Below are positions 32,054 through 41,286 of a DNA stretch of 64,000 bases, piece by piece. This DNA is from a virus. The notes under the pieces were generated by a model. That model was not told where the DNA came from. It made no database searches and saw nothing but the letters and a program-made list of their open reading frames with translations. Made by a program: the position numbers and the translations under genes. Every line of letters starts with the position of its first letter. The stretch's first letter is position 1. Location of the stretch: positions 1 through 64,000 of the IMG/VR virus record IMGVR_UViG_3300031963_000041; one strand, given 5' to 3'.

Positions 32054-33664
32054 ATGGCAATAGTTCAGATATCGCGTATCACGCAACGCAAAGGTCTAAG
32101 TGAAAATCTACCGCAACTAGCGGGCGCAGAGTTTGGCTGGGTCATCGACCAGCGCAGATTGTTCATCGGCAATGGCACCATACAAGAAGGTGCTCCTGCC
32201 ATTGGCAACACTGAAATCCTCACCCAATATTCTGACATATTCGCCATAGCTGGAGCCTACACCTACAAAGGTGAAGCCGGTGGATACACTGTGCAGACCG
32301 GCCCCACACCAGGTGACCCCATCGAGCGCACACTGCAATCCAAACTGGATGACATGGCATCGATCAAAGATTTTGGTGCCACGGGCGACGGAGACAGCGA
32401 CGACACTGATGCTATCAACCGTGCCCTGTTCCAGATGTTCTGCCGCGAACAGAATCCACAGGTGAGACGTAGCATATTCTTCCCTGCTGGTGTGTATCGT
32501 GTGACTTCCACCATAAAGATCCCCCCGTTCTGTAAATTATACGGCGAAGGTGCCCGCAGTTCGGTCATATTCTTGGACACCACTGGTGACAGCACGTTGA
32601 CTGCTACTTATGTGGCCCAGACCGCAGACAGTCTACAGCAGGTCTATCCCAACATCGGCAACAACAATGCCACTGCACCTACCAACATAGAAATCTATGA
32701 CATGGGCTTCCAGTCCGCAGAAACACTCAACATAGTGTCGATCCAGGAAGCCACCAATGTGTTGTTCCAAGACGTGGCATTCATTGGACCATTGGTGCAG
32801 GCCGAACTTGACACCGATGTAGACGACATCTCAGGTGCCACATTCGGATCCACGACAACTTATCCCACAGAGAATATTTCGTTCACGGCCTGCGAATTTT
32901 CAGGACTGACCTATGGTTTATCCAGCGATGCTGCCATCTCTGGTATCACTGTCACTGACAGCAAATTCAACACGCTGTATCAAGGTGTGCTGTTGACAGG
33001 AACTGGTGCTGGTACTGCGGGCTATATAGGACCGCAGGGTTTCCGCATCACACAGAACTTGTTCGACGCTATCTATGCCGAAGGCATCGAGATCGATGGT
33101 GCGCAAAACAACATGTCTGGATTCAACATGTTCCTGGACGTGGCCACCAAATTCCGTGGCGGCGCCTATCCTGCCGCCGACAATTTCAACGTCATACTGA
33201 TCGACACAGACAACAATGTAAGTTTTGGCGATATGTTTGAGCGTGATTCTTCAGCAGATGAATTAAAAGCACGTATCAATATCGACAACAAAAAAGTCTT
33301 TGCCATGGAAGCCGGCGAGAGATATCGCTTTGGCACCTTGGTACAAGAAGCTGGTGTGCTGGTAGACAAAACTGTTGGTAGTGGCACCTTGTTGACATTG
33401 CCTGCCGCGCTGGGTTCAGCATTTGAAGTGCGATACAATTTCAAAGATCTAGTAACCACTCAGGTCCGTTACGGCACCTTGGTCATTGTATCTGAAGACA
33501 TAGATGACAGTTCTACTTTTCCTGTGTCTTTCACTGATGACTATACTGAAAATGGTCCTGTCGGACTCACGCTTTCTGTGAGCCAGGTAGGTTCTGACAT
33601 CGAAGTCTCTTACACCATCACGGCCAATGGCCGTTTCCGATACGCTGTTAGCACTCTAGGATAA
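32054..33664 (+). CDS. beta-helix tail fibre or spike protein
   Basis: 536 residues. The N-terminal 100 residues are an attachment domain (ISRITQRKGL, GAEFGWVIDQRRLFIGNG), a motif seen at the start of several T4-like fibre proteins. At about 103 begins IKDFGATGDGDSDDT, the entry signature of pectate-lyase-3-like right-handed beta-helices, which runs to about 400 with repeated strand and turn units. The C-terminal 120 residues are a separate beta domain. A spike that binds or cuts surface polysaccharide is likely; no catalytic triad can be assigned. A late promoter box precedes it. Confidence 0.75.
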   Translation: MAIVQISRITQRKGLSENLPQLAGAEFGWVIDQRRLFIGNGTIQEGAPAIGNTEILTQYSDIFAIAGAYTYKGEAGGYTVQTGPTPGDPIERTLQSKLDDMASIKDFGATGDGDSDDTDAINRALFQMFCREQNPQVRRSIFFPAGVYRVTSTIKIPPFCKLYGEGARSSVIFLDTTGDSTLTATYVAQTADSLQQVYPNIGNNNATAPTNIEIYDMGFQSAETLNIVSIQEATNVLFQDVAFIGPLVQAELDTDVDDISGATFGSTTTYPTENISFTACEFSGLTYGLSSDAAISGITVTDSKFNTLYQGVLLTGTGAGTAGYIGPQGFRITQNLFDAIYAEGIEIDGAQNNMSGFNMFLDVATKFRGGAYPAADNFNVILIDTDNNVSFGDMFERDSSADELKARINIDNKKVFAMEAGERYRFGTLVQEAGVLVDKTVGSGTLLTLPAALGSAFEVRYNFKDLVTTQVRYGTLVIVSEDIDDSSTFPVSFTDDYTENGPVGLTLSVSQVGSDIEVSYTITANGRFRYAVSTLG

Positions 33665-33666
33665 CT

Positions 33667-34098
33667 GTGTGGCCCAACCGGTATGAAGACCGATTGGCTT
33701 CTTGGTATCAACTGAGAGAGGCCAACCTCAGCAATGACTTAGATCAATGCCTATTGGCAGTGAATGATTGGTGGCAACAGTGCCCATGGGTTCCGTATTA
33801 CCTCCACTGGGATGACATGGCCGATTGGCCGGACCCCTGGGATCTTTTGTCCGATAATCATTTCTGCAGTCTTGCAAAAGCACTGGGCATAGTGTATACT
33901 CTACATATGATGGCAAGATCAGACATAACCCAGGTGGAAATAGCCGTAAATGGCGAATCAGCGGACAATTTAGTCCTGGTCAATGAGGGAAAATATATAC
34001 TGAATTGGGAAGCCGGGCAGTTGTTAAATATCACATCACCAGCAGTCAATATCAAGAAGAGCGTGGATTCACGAGCAGTCACAAAAAAAATCAATTGA
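33667..34098 (+). CDS. conserved hypothetical protein
   Basis: 143 residues from a GTG start two bases after the fibre-like gene. The first half is unusually rich in tryptophan and aspartate (WYQLREANLSND, NDWWQQCPWVPYYLHWDDMADWPDPWDLL). Similar tryptophan-rich proteins occur in marine T4-like phages. It lies between a fibre-like gene and nrdA. No function known. Confidence 0.55.
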   Translation: MWPNRYEDRLASWYQLREANLSNDLDQCLLAVNDWWQQCPWVPYYLHWDDMADWPDPWDLLSDNHFCSLAKALGIVYTLHMMARSDITQVEIAVNGESADNLVLVNEGKYILNWEAGQLLNITSPAVNIKKSVDSRAVTKKIN

Positions 34099-34105
34099 GG
34101 TAGCG

Positions 34106-36415
34106 ATGAGCATACAAATCACAAAGAGAGACGGAAGCAAGGAGCCTCTGGATCTCGAGAAGTTGCATAAAGTAGTATTTTGGGCCACAGAAGGCATCAC
34201 AGGCGTAAGCGCCAGCGAAGTAGAAATTAAAAGTCACATACAGTTTTACAATGGAATGAAAACCGCAGACATCCAGGAGACTCTGATCAAGAGCGCCGCG
34301 GATCTCATCACTGAAGACACTCCCAACTATCAGTTTGTGGCCGGCCGACTGATCTGCTACCATATACGCAAACAAGTATACGGCCAGTTCCAACCTTGGC
34401 CAATCCGGCAGCTGGTCGAGAAAAATGTCACCGCAGGATTCTATGACGCGGAACTGCTCACTGCCTACAACGATGATGAGTGGGATCGCATCAACTCATT
34501 CATTCGACATGATCGTGATGAACAACTGACCTATGCGGCCATGGAACAGTTCCGTGGCAAGTATCTGGTGCAGAATCGTGTGACCAAGGAGCTGTTTGAA
34601 ACTCCGCAGATGGCCTATGTGTTGATAGCGGCCACGCTGTTCCAACACTATCCAAGAGAAAGCCGCATGATGTGGGTGCGAGATTATTATGACGCTATTT
34701 CCACACATCAGGTATCACTGCCCACTCCGGTCATGGCCGGCGTGCGCACTCCTATCCGTCAATTCTCATCATGTGTGCTGATCGAGACCGCTGACAGCCT
34801 TGATTCAATCAATGCCACTTCTTCCAGCGTGGTCAAGTATGTGAGCCAAAAAGCCGGTATTGGCATCGGCGGAGGACGCATACGTGCGTTGGGGTCACCC
34901 ATCCGCAATGGAGATGCTTATCACACAGGTGTTATTCCTTTTTACAAAATGTTTCAGGCGGCTACCCGCTCGTGTAGCCAAGGCGGCGTGCGCAATGGAG
35001 CCGCCACTCTTTATTATCCCATCTGGCACTACGAAGTAGAAGATCTCCTGGTGCTAAAGAACAACAAAGGCACTGAAGACAATCGTGTGCGCCACATGGA
35101 CTATGGTGTGCAATTCAACAAAGTCATGTATGAGCGACTGTTGACTGGTGGGGATATCACGCTGTTCTCACCGCATGATGTGCCCGAGATGTATGAAGCC
35201 TTCTTCACTGATGTGGAACGTTTCCGTGAACTGTATGAAACAGCCGAACGCAACACCAAACTCCGTAAGAAAAAGCTCAAGGCCATCGACCTGTTCACGG
35301 CATTCATGCAAGAGCGCAAAGATACCGGACGCATCTATCTCCAGAACGTTGATCACGCCAACACTCACGGCTCGTTCAAGCCAGACTTGGCGCCTATTAA
35401 AATGAGCAATCTCTGCTGTGAGATCACCTTACCTACCAAACCACTCAATGATGTGCATGACAAGGACGGCGAGATCGCGTTATGCACACTCAGCGCCATC
35501 AACTGGGGTGTGTTCCGTGATCCTGAAGACATGGAACGTGCCTGCACTTTGGCTGTGCGAGGTCTGGATGCATTGTTGAGTTATCAGAACTATCCTATCC
35601 TGGCCGCGCAGATCGCCACAGAAAATCGCAGACCTCTAGGAGTGGGCATCATCAACCTGGCCTATTGGTTGGCCAAGAACGATCTAAGTTACAGTGACCC
35701 CGGAGCACTGCCTGAAGTGGATCGTTGGGCGCAACACTGGTCATACTATCTCATCAAAGCATCAGCGGATCTAGCACAAGAGTTTGGCGCCTGTCCTCGC
35801 AGTCCTGAAACCCGATATCACGATGGCATCTTGCCCGTGGATACCTACAAACGTGATGTGGACGAGTTGGTGCCGCATCGAGATCTAGTGGACTGGAAAG
35901 GTCTGCGTCAGCAGTTACAAAAACACGGCATCCGGAATTCTACCTTGATGGCCTTGATGCCAGCAGAGACGTCAGCACAGATATCTAACTCTACCAATGG
36001 TGTGGAACCTCCTCGCAGTTATGTTTCCATCAAGCAGAGCAAAGATGGTGTGCTCAAACAAGTAGTGCCCGAATATCGCAAACTCAAAAATAAGTATGAA
36101 CTGCTGTGGGATCAGAAAAGCCCCGAAGGCTATCTACGCATCATGGCTATCTTGCAGAAGTATATCGACCAAGGCATCTCTGTGAATACATCATACAATC
36201 CACAGCACTTTGAAGATGAGAAGATCCCTATGAGTGACATGCTCAAGCACATGATCATGTTCTATAAGTATGGTGGCAAGCAGTTGTATTATTTCAACAC
36301 CTATGATGGCTCGGGGGAGATCGACGCAGATCGGATGAACAGACAGGAAATCCTGATCGAAGCCCCCGACACTTCGATACAAGCAGATGAAGACTGCGAC
36401 AGTTGCAAAATATAA
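34106..36415 (+). CDS. nrdA: ribonucleotide reductase class Ia, large subunit
   Basis: 769 residues (E. coli 761). An N-terminal ATP-cone (ITKRDGSKEPLD) is followed by the ten-stranded barrel. Active-site cysteines are in QFSSCVL, NLCCEITL (radical cysteine with following glutamate) and CTLSAIN. The C-terminal tail ends DCDSCKI with the redox pair C764/C767 that glutaredoxin reloads. It makes deoxynucleotides for phage replication together with the NrdB at 36428, 12 bases downstream. Confidence 0.97.
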   Translation: MSIQITKRDGSKEPLDLEKLHKVVFWATEGITGVSASEVEIKSHIQFYNGMKTADIQETLIKSAADLITEDTPNYQFVAGRLICYHIRKQVYGQFQPWPIRQLVEKNVTAGFYDAELLTAYNDDEWDRINSFIRHDRDEQLTYAAMEQFRGKYLVQNRVTKELFETPQMAYVLIAATLFQHYPRESRMMWVRDYYDAISTHQVSLPTPVMAGVRTPIRQFSSCVLIETADSLDSINATSSSVVKYVSQKAGIGIGGGRIRALGSPIRNGDAYHTGVIPFYKMFQAATRSCSQGGVRNGAATLYYPIWHYEVEDLLVLKNNKGTEDNRVRHMDYGVQFNKVMYERLLTGGDITLFSPHDVPEMYEAFFTDVERFRELYETAERNTKLRKKKLKAIDLFTAFMQERKDTGRIYLQNVDHANTHGSFKPDLAPIKMSNLCCEITLPTKPLNDVHDKDGEIALCTLSAINWGVFRDPEDMERACTLAVRGLDALLSYQNYPILAAQIATENRRPLGVGIINLAYWLAKNDLSYSDPGALPEVDRWAQHWSYYLIKASADLAQEFGACPRSPETRYHDGILPVDTYKRDVDELVPHRDLVDWKGLRQQLQKHGIRNSTLMALMPAETSAQISNSTNGVEPPRSYVSIKQSKDGVLKQVVPEYRKLKNKYELLWDQKSPEGYLRIMAILQKYIDQGISVNTSYNPQHFEDEKIPMSDMLKHMIMFYKYGGKQLYYFNTYDGSGEIDADRMNRQEILIEAPDTSIQADEDCDSCKI

Positions 36416-36427
36416 AGAGAATAATAA

Positions 36428-37555
36428 ATGAGCGTATTGAATCTAAAAAAGAATCGTGACCACACCAAGAGCTTGGCTTTTCTTGATCCTCAAGGCGGAC
36501 TAGGCATGCAAAGATATGACACACTGAAGTATCGTCAGTTTGACAAACTCACCGACAAGCAGTTGGGATTTTTCTGGCGTCCAGAAGAAATAGATGTGCT
36601 ACGTGACTCCAAGGATTTCAAGGATCTCACACCATGGGAACAGCACATCTTTACCAGCAATCTCAAACGCCAGATATTGCTGGATTCTGTGCAAGGTCGT
36701 TCACCCAATCTGGCCTTCTTGCCTTTGGTTACACTGCCTGAATTAGAAACCTGGATAGAGACCTGGGCTTTCAATGAGACCATACACAGCCGTAGTTACA
36801 CACACATCATCCGCAACATCTATTCCGACCCCGGCAAGATATTTGATGAGATGTTGGACATCGAAGATATCGTGACCTGCGGAACAGACTGTTCCAAATA
36901 CTATGATGACCTCATACAATACTCCACTGCCTATCAACTGTTGGGAGTTGGCCGGCACACTGTCAACGGCAAGACACTGGAAATCACTGAATATGAACTG
37001 AAGAAACGACTATGGTTGGCTGTGGCCTCGGTCAATGTGTTGGAAGGCATAAGATTTTATGTTTCGTTCGCTTGCTCGTGGGCATTTGCTGAGTTGAAAA
37101 AGATGGAAGGCAATGCCAAGATCATCAAACTGATCGCACGTGATGAAAACGTCCATCTAGGATTCACACAGACTCTGCTTAAACTGTTGCCACAAGACGA
37201 TCCAGATTACGTGAAAATCAAACAAGAAACACAGGCCGACATGATCACCATGTATGAGTCAGCTGTAGAACAAGAAGAACGGTGGGCTGAGTATCTTTTC
37301 CGTGACGGAAGCATGATCGGTCTCAACAAACAGTTGTTGTGCGATTACGTAGAGTGGATCGCCCACAAGCGCATGACAGCCATTGGTTTGCCCAATCGCT
37401 ATCGCGGCGGATCCAACCCTTTGCCATGGACGGCCAAATGGATCGCAGGTGCTGAAGTGCAGGTAGCACCTCAAGAAACTGAGATCACTTCCTATGTGAT
37501 CGGCGGCACCAAACAGGATGTCACAGATGCTACTTTTTCTGGTATGAGTCTATGA
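36428..37555 (+). CDS. nrdB: ribonucleotide reductase class Ia, small subunit
   Basis: 375 residues (E. coli 376). The di-iron ligands are visible: NETIHSRSY (ExxH, with the tyrosine that carries the radical), VLEGIRFY (glutamate) and RDENVHLGF (ExxH). The tail does not obviously match a known NrdA-docking motif. It overlaps the glutaredoxin start (ATGATG). Confidence 0.97.
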   Translation: MSVLNLKKNRDHTKSLAFLDPQGGLGMQRYDTLKYRQFDKLTDKQLGFFWRPEEIDVLRDSKDFKDLTPWEQHIFTSNLKRQILLDSVQGRSPNLAFLPLVTLPELETWIETWAFNETIHSRSYTHIIRNIYSDPGKIFDEMLDIEDIVTCGTDCSKYYDDLIQYSTAYQLLGVGRHTVNGKTLEITEYELKKRLWLAVASVNVLEGIRFYVSFACSWAFAELKKMEGNAKIIKLIARDENVHLGFTQTLLKLLPQDDPDYVKIKQETQADMITMYESAVEQEERWAEYLFRDGSMIGLNKQLLCDYVEWIAHKRMTAIGLPNRYRGGSNPLPWTAKWIAGAEVQVAPQETEITSYVIGGTKQDVTDATFSGMSL

Positions 37556-37821
37556 TGTTGACTGTGTATTCAAAAACCGTTTGCCCGTTTTGTGTCAATG
37601 CTAAAAATTACTTGAAAAGCAAAGACATACCCTTCGAAGAAATCAACATCGAAAAGGATGAGCAAGCACGCCAGTTCATCCAGGAAAAAGGTCATCGCAC
37701 GGTGCCGCAGATCTATTTTGAAGGCAAATTATTTGTGGAAGGTGGGTTCCAAGGTTTAAGTAAGTTGACGCGAACGGACATCCGCGAGCGCATGAATCTT
37801 ACAGACCTAGGAACCATATGA
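37552..37821 (+). CDS. glutaredoxin
   Basis: 89 residues with the active site C11-P-F-C14 and the cis-proline and glutathione-binding region RTVPQIYFEGK. It is the normal reductant partner of class Ia ribonucleotide reductase, and nrdA, nrdB and this gene are linked by 4-base overlaps. T4 NrdC plays the same part; the active site here is CPFC rather than the thioredoxin-like one. Confidence 0.93.
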   Translation: MMLTVYSKTVCPFCVNAKNYLKSKDIPFEEINIEKDEQARQFIQEKGHRTVPQIYFEGKLFVEGGFQGLSKLTRTDIRERMNLTDLGTI

Positions 37822-38123
37822 ACGTATTCCAAAGAAGCCAAATATACACTCTAAAATTAATCAGCGGTGAAGAAATCACCGCCAAAGTCGTAGAAATCTG
37901 CGGCGATGTGATAGAAGTTACCCAACCCATCAGCATGGTCCTGGGCCCACAAGGGCTTCAGATGATGCCCAGTTTGTTTTCAGCAAATCAGGACAAAACT
38001 GTGCATATAAATACTGCTACGATAGTGATGCAGGCAGAAACACGCGAAGACGTCAAGTCCAAATACATTGAGGCTACCACAGGAATCGCCACTCCGCCTG
38101 CTAAACAAATCATAACAGGATAA
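37818..38123 (+). CDS. Sm-like conserved phage protein
   Basis: 101 residues. YTLKLISGEEITAKVVE is very like the Sm1 motif of LSm/Hfq folds, followed by IEVTQPISMVL and a long variable loop, then VHINTATIVMQAE. That suggests a small beta-barrel that may bind RNA or form a ring. It is translated with glutaredoxin (ATGA overlap) and contains an internal consensus late promoter at 38006, so the region is read by two transcript types. Confidence 0.55.
   Translation: MNVFQRSQIYTLKLISGEEITAKVVEICGDVIEVTQPISMVLGPQGLQMMPSLFSANQDKTVHINTATIVMQAETREDVKSKYIEATTGIATPPAKQIITG
38006..38013 (+). promoter_or_regulatory. intragenic consensus late promoter TATAAATA
   Basis: An exact TATAAATA inside the Sm-like gene, 115 bases upstream of the PAAR start. 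It could switch on the PAAR and baseplate genes late, independent of the nrd operon. Confidence 0.6.
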
Positions 38124-38127
38124 CATC

Positions 38128-38418
38128 ATGCCACCATCAGTAAGAATCGGAGACCCAAACATAGCCGGGGGTCTCGCAGTATTCCCCGGCGCTCTCAGCG
38201 TGCTGATCAACGGTCGTCCGGCCTGCACCACAGGCACTTTAGTCACACCTCATCCTTGTTGCGGTGCACCTGGTTGCGAGATTCATTGCGCCGCTTTGAC
38301 CACACTGGGCAGTCTTTCTGTGCTGGCCGAAGGCAAACCCATTGTTTATGTTGGGTCACCTGACACCTGTTTTCATCCTCGGGCATTTGGAAGTCTCGAT
38401 GTTATAGTAGGAATCTAA
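38128..38418 (+). CDS. PAAR-domain spike tip protein
   Basis: 96 residues. Repeated short glycine-rich strands with PSVRIGDPN at the start, then LINGRPACTTG, and clustered cysteines and histidines (HPCCGAPGC, CFHPRAFG) that bind the metal at the tip. This is the PAAR cone at the tip of the T4 spike (gp5.4-like) and of type VI secretion needles. It is followed without gap by a large virion protein. Confidence 0.9.
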   Translation: MPPSVRIGDPNIAGGLAVFPGALSVLINGRPACTTGTLVTPHPCCGAPGCEIHCAALTTLGSLSVLAEGKPIVYVGSPDTCFHPRAFGSLDVIVGI

Positions 38419-40623
38419 ATGGCCTGCGCAGGCGCACTCACCTCGATCATAATGACTGCGGTTGGCGCATTTATCGCCAACGGAGGCCTCGCAGAAGTGT
38501 TTGGTGGAGCACCTGTGGCCGGCGCAGCCGGTAGTGCGGCCGAAGGTTTAGTCACTGTGTATACTCCATCGGGTGAAATCTTTTCCATGAGCACTGCTGA
38601 AGCAGTGGCGTCGGGCATCATTGAAAATACTGCGAGCCAATCGTGGTTCAGCGGTCTCGGAGGTCTGGGAGACACTCTCAATTCCATGACCAACAGTTTT
38701 TTAGAATTCACTGCGCCCATGAGAGAAGCCTGGAGCAATCTAGCCACCGCCCCGGCCGCAGCCGGCAAACAAGTATTCAATTCAGTTTCTGGAACCTGGG
38801 GACCAAAAACAGCACAATTTTTGTCATCGGTCACAGAAGGGGTGTTCAAGACCGCTATCCAAGAAAGTATCACTTGGGCTAGCCAAACTCTTGGGGGCAC
38901 TGGTACATTGGTCGCAGGGGCGTTGGTTGGCGATCCCAAGATCCTAGGTCAGGCTTTCAATGCTGCCAATTCTTTCGCGCAGACAGCCAATGGCTTTATC
39001 AACGCAGCCGAGTCGGCCGGAACCTATCTCAACAAAACCTTCACCAACATGGAAAATACCATCACTGCCGGCGTGGATGGAGTCAGCAAATGGTTTGAAG
39101 GTCTGGGCGATGACATCAGCAAACTAGGCAACACCGTGGACTGGGCCAAACTTGATTTCCTTGGCTATCCAGGACAACTGATCGCCAACCTTGAAAACAG
39201 TGGAACACTGGGCCCATTCTATGACAAACTGGGCAACATCCAGGTAGATCCCCGCACCGCACAGCAGTTGGGAGTGAACATAACCAATGCTTTATTGGGC
39301 CGTGAAGAATTGCGTCTCAAGGATCTCGGCATTGATCTCAATCAGATAGCGCGACAAGGTGCAAATCTGCCCGCCGGCATACAAAAAGAAATATACACAG
39401 AACTGACCAAACTCACGCCCACTGAAGTCACACAGGTCAAAGGCATATTGAACAACACACAGGTCGCTGTGCAGAAAGGTCAAGACCTACTTGATCCACA
39501 AAAACTTTTTGCCTCCAGCTCCAGCACACTGACCACGCCTATCCGTGTGGGGTCTGTTGGCTTCCGTGGTATCTATGAAGCAAGTGGCAGCATCAATCCT
39601 GAACTCAATGACTTAGGAGAAAATCTCAAAGGTATCATACCCGATGACCTGGCAGTGGCCAATTCCGCATTGGGCCGCAGTTTCCTACAGGTCAAGGGTA
39701 TTTCAAATACCAGCAGTGATTCATTGGCCGCAAGTGTCCTGGAATTGGAAAACCTCAGAGATTTGCCTTTGATAGCCGGTCAGGAAGAATATGTGACCCA
39801 ACCGGTGATTGACTATTGGAAAAATTACTATGGCGAAGATTTTGGCATACAGTTGACCACTGGCAACAATGGGTCATATGTAGTTTCAGACATCGTGGGA
39901 TTTGCCGCAGGTTATAATTCAGGACAGCCTCTCCAGGACAATGGCCCGCTGTTGACCAGCCTCAACGCCAATGGTGCCTTTGCGGAATTCACACAAAGCC
40001 AGGGCATCTACGAAACCATCCAGCAATTCTGTCTAGGCACATTTGGTCCAACTGCCAACCCCACACCAGTGGATCCGCCCAATGATGATTACCAGATAGA
40101 GATCCCTGTGGGATGGGCAGCCGCGGGCATTTATTATGGCGCTACAGGCAATATTGCCTTTCAAGATGCATGGCTAAATGGAATCATTCCTTATACCGCT
40201 GTGGCGTCAACAGACATCTACGAAAACTATCCAGATGCGCAAACAGTAAACGCCAACGAAACAATCTGGCAAGAGCAGTATGGCAGAGAATATCTCAACA
40301 GACAACGTGCAGATCTCATCGTCACAGATATCAGAGCGTCTGACACAACTGCCATCAATTTTGGACAGTCCTTGCCTCAATTTGGTAGAAACACTGAATT
40401 CGGCGGACCGGCCATGTGGTTAGAGCGTGTGGCCAATGCCAACAGCCTAGGAGGGCAGGCCTTGATCGCTGCCATGCGCGAGGGTCGCAATCAAGCTAGA
40501 TTGGATGATGCAGGCATCAAGACGGACACAGCACTGGCCACAGAACAACCGCAGTTCCCAGGAACGCTGGCGCCGAACACTTTGACCAAAGAAGAAGCCG
40601 ACGCCCTGGTGATTCGTTCCTAG
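38419..40623 (+). CDS. large virion protein downstream of PAAR
   Basis: 734 residues. The first 60 are hydrophobic and small-residue-rich (SIIMTAVGAFIANGGLAEVFGG, read as two short pieces), resembling a membrane-inserting or packed helix. The middle is long amphipathic helix with repeated asparagine, alanine and phenylalanine. The last 200 residues contain IPVGWAAAGIYYGATG and an acidic loop region. No peptidoglycan hydrolase motif was seen. Its place directly after the PAAR gene suggests a baseplate hub, tape-like or injected protein. It ends at a terminator. Confidence 0.55.
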   Translation: MACAGALTSIIMTAVGAFIANGGLAEVFGGAPVAGAAGSAAEGLVTVYTPSGEIFSMSTAEAVASGIIENTASQSWFSGLGGLGDTLNSMTNSFLEFTAPMREAWSNLATAPAAAGKQVFNSVSGTWGPKTAQFLSSVTEGVFKTAIQESITWASQTLGGTGTLVAGALVGDPKILGQAFNAANSFAQTANGFINAAESAGTYLNKTFTNMENTITAGVDGVSKWFEGLGDDISKLGNTVDWAKLDFLGYPGQLIANLENSGTLGPFYDKLGNIQVDPRTAQQLGVNITNALLGREELRLKDLGIDLNQIARQGANLPAGIQKEIYTELTKLTPTEVTQVKGILNNTQVAVQKGQDLLDPQKLFASSSSTLTTPIRVGSVGFRGIYEASGSINPELNDLGENLKGIIPDDLAVANSALGRSFLQVKGISNTSSDSLAASVLELENLRDLPLIAGQEEYVTQPVIDYWKNYYGEDFGIQLTTGNNGSYVVSDIVGFAAGYNSGQPLQDNGPLLTSLNANGAFAEFTQSQGIYETIQQFCLGTFGPTANPTPVDPPNDDYQIEIPVGWAAAGIYYGATGNIAFQDAWLNGIIPYTAVASTDIYENYPDAQTVNANETIWQEQYGREYLNRQRADLIVTDIRASDTTAINFGQSLPQFGRNTEFGGPAMWLERVANANSLGGQALIAAMREGRNQARLDDAGIKTDTALATEQPQFPGTLAPNTLTKEEADALVIRS

Positions 40624-40646
40624 GTCAGTGGGCACTAACCTACGAA

Positions 40647-40672
40647 AACCCTACAAACAGTAGGGTTTTTTT
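40647..40672 (+). terminator. rho-independent terminator
   Basis: An 8-bp stem, AACCCTAC/GTAGGGTT, with a 5-base loop and a T-tract that leads directly into the next promoter. Confidence 0.9.
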
Positions 40673-40676
40673 GTGG

Positions 40677-40719
40677 TTGACCAAAAATCGCCATTTTGCT
40701 ATAATATGAGTTATAGTAA
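40677..40719 (+). promoter_or_regulatory. sigma70-like extended -10 promoter
   Basis: TTGACC (40677-40682), 17 bases, then TGC-TATAAT (40700-40705), followed by TTATAGTAA. The -10 region and spacer end (GCCATTTTGCTATAATATG) are identical to those at 9021-9039. It drives the short-gene run starting at 40738. Confidence 0.85.
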
Positions 40720-40737
40720 ACAACTTGGAGCCACAGT

Positions 40738-40911
40738 ATGTCTAAGAAACACTTTGAACTACTCGCCAAATACATCGATTCTATCATGGATCCGCATTGC
40801 CGTTTGCAAGCGGCTATCGCGGTGGCATCTGCTTGTAAAGAAGCCAATCGCAGATTTGACTCGGATCGATTCTTTGCCGCTTGCAACATCGGCGCCGCCG
40901 AGGTCAAATAA
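40738..40911 (+). CDS. small conserved phage protein
   Basis: 57 residues (MSKKHFELL... ending GAAEVK), entirely helical. Good signals support it: GGAG 7 bases before the ATG and a strong promoter 33 bases upstream. The pattern of a small helix pair with ACKEANRRFDSDRF recalls short uncharacterised proteins of marine T4-like phages. No function can be proposed. Confidence 0.75.
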   Translation: MSKKHFELLAKYIDSIMDPHCRLQAAIAVASACKEANRRFDSDRFFAACNIGAAEVK

Positions 40912-40912
40912 C

Positions 40913-41113
40913 ATGGCCTATCACGTTTTCCGACACAACCAGGACTATGGTCCACGATCGGGGCTGGAAGGTCCGTTCCACTATCCCAATGGCCGGGTGC
41001 TGTATTATGATCCCAAGGCCGGTGAATACTGGGATCCACGCACAGATTTTTATGTGCCAAGAGATGAAGTCGCTGAATTACAGCAAAGCATTTTTGATCA
41101 GGTGGCGGCATGA
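40913..41113 (+). CDS. small hypothetical protein
   Basis: 66 residues, starting one base after the previous stop. YHVFRHNQDYGP and GRVLYYDPKAGEYWDPRTDFY suggest a small beta-rich domain, then a short helix. The open frame extends upstream, but the ATG at 40913 is the only start consistent with the preceding gene. Unknown function; early expression is inferred from the promoter at 40677. Confidence 0.65.
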   Translation: MAYHVFRHNQDYGPRSGLEGPFHYPNGRVLYYDPKAGEYWDPRTDFYVPRDEVAELQQSIFDQVAA

Positions 41114-41286
41114 CACAACGAGATGTCACCTTATCGATCACGTTCACACTGGATGACATCGAGGTGCTCCAGCGCATCTGGAATCGGTATGGTTATGTCA
41201 TGGACGAGACCGGCATCATCTCTCACATATTAAACGAATATGAAATGAAGACTGCTGACAGTCTAAATACAAAGGTAAAGGCATGA
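41110..41286 (+). CDS. small hypothetical protein
   Basis: 58 residues (MTQRDVTLS... ending LNTKVKA). It starts in an ATGA overlap with the previous gene and ends in an ATGA overlap with the ligase gene. One short beta part (LSITFTLDDIEVL) and two helices. A late-type box lies inside its 3' end. No family known to me. Confidence 0.65.
   Translation: MTQRDVTLSITFTLDDIEVLQRIWNRYGYVMDETGIISHILNEYEMKTADSLNTKVKA
41263..41269 (+). promoter_or_regulatory. late-type promoter box
   Basis: CTAAATAC lies 13 bases before the ligase ATG at 41283, giving the ligase a possible late promoter in addition to read-through from 40677. Confidence 0.45.
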
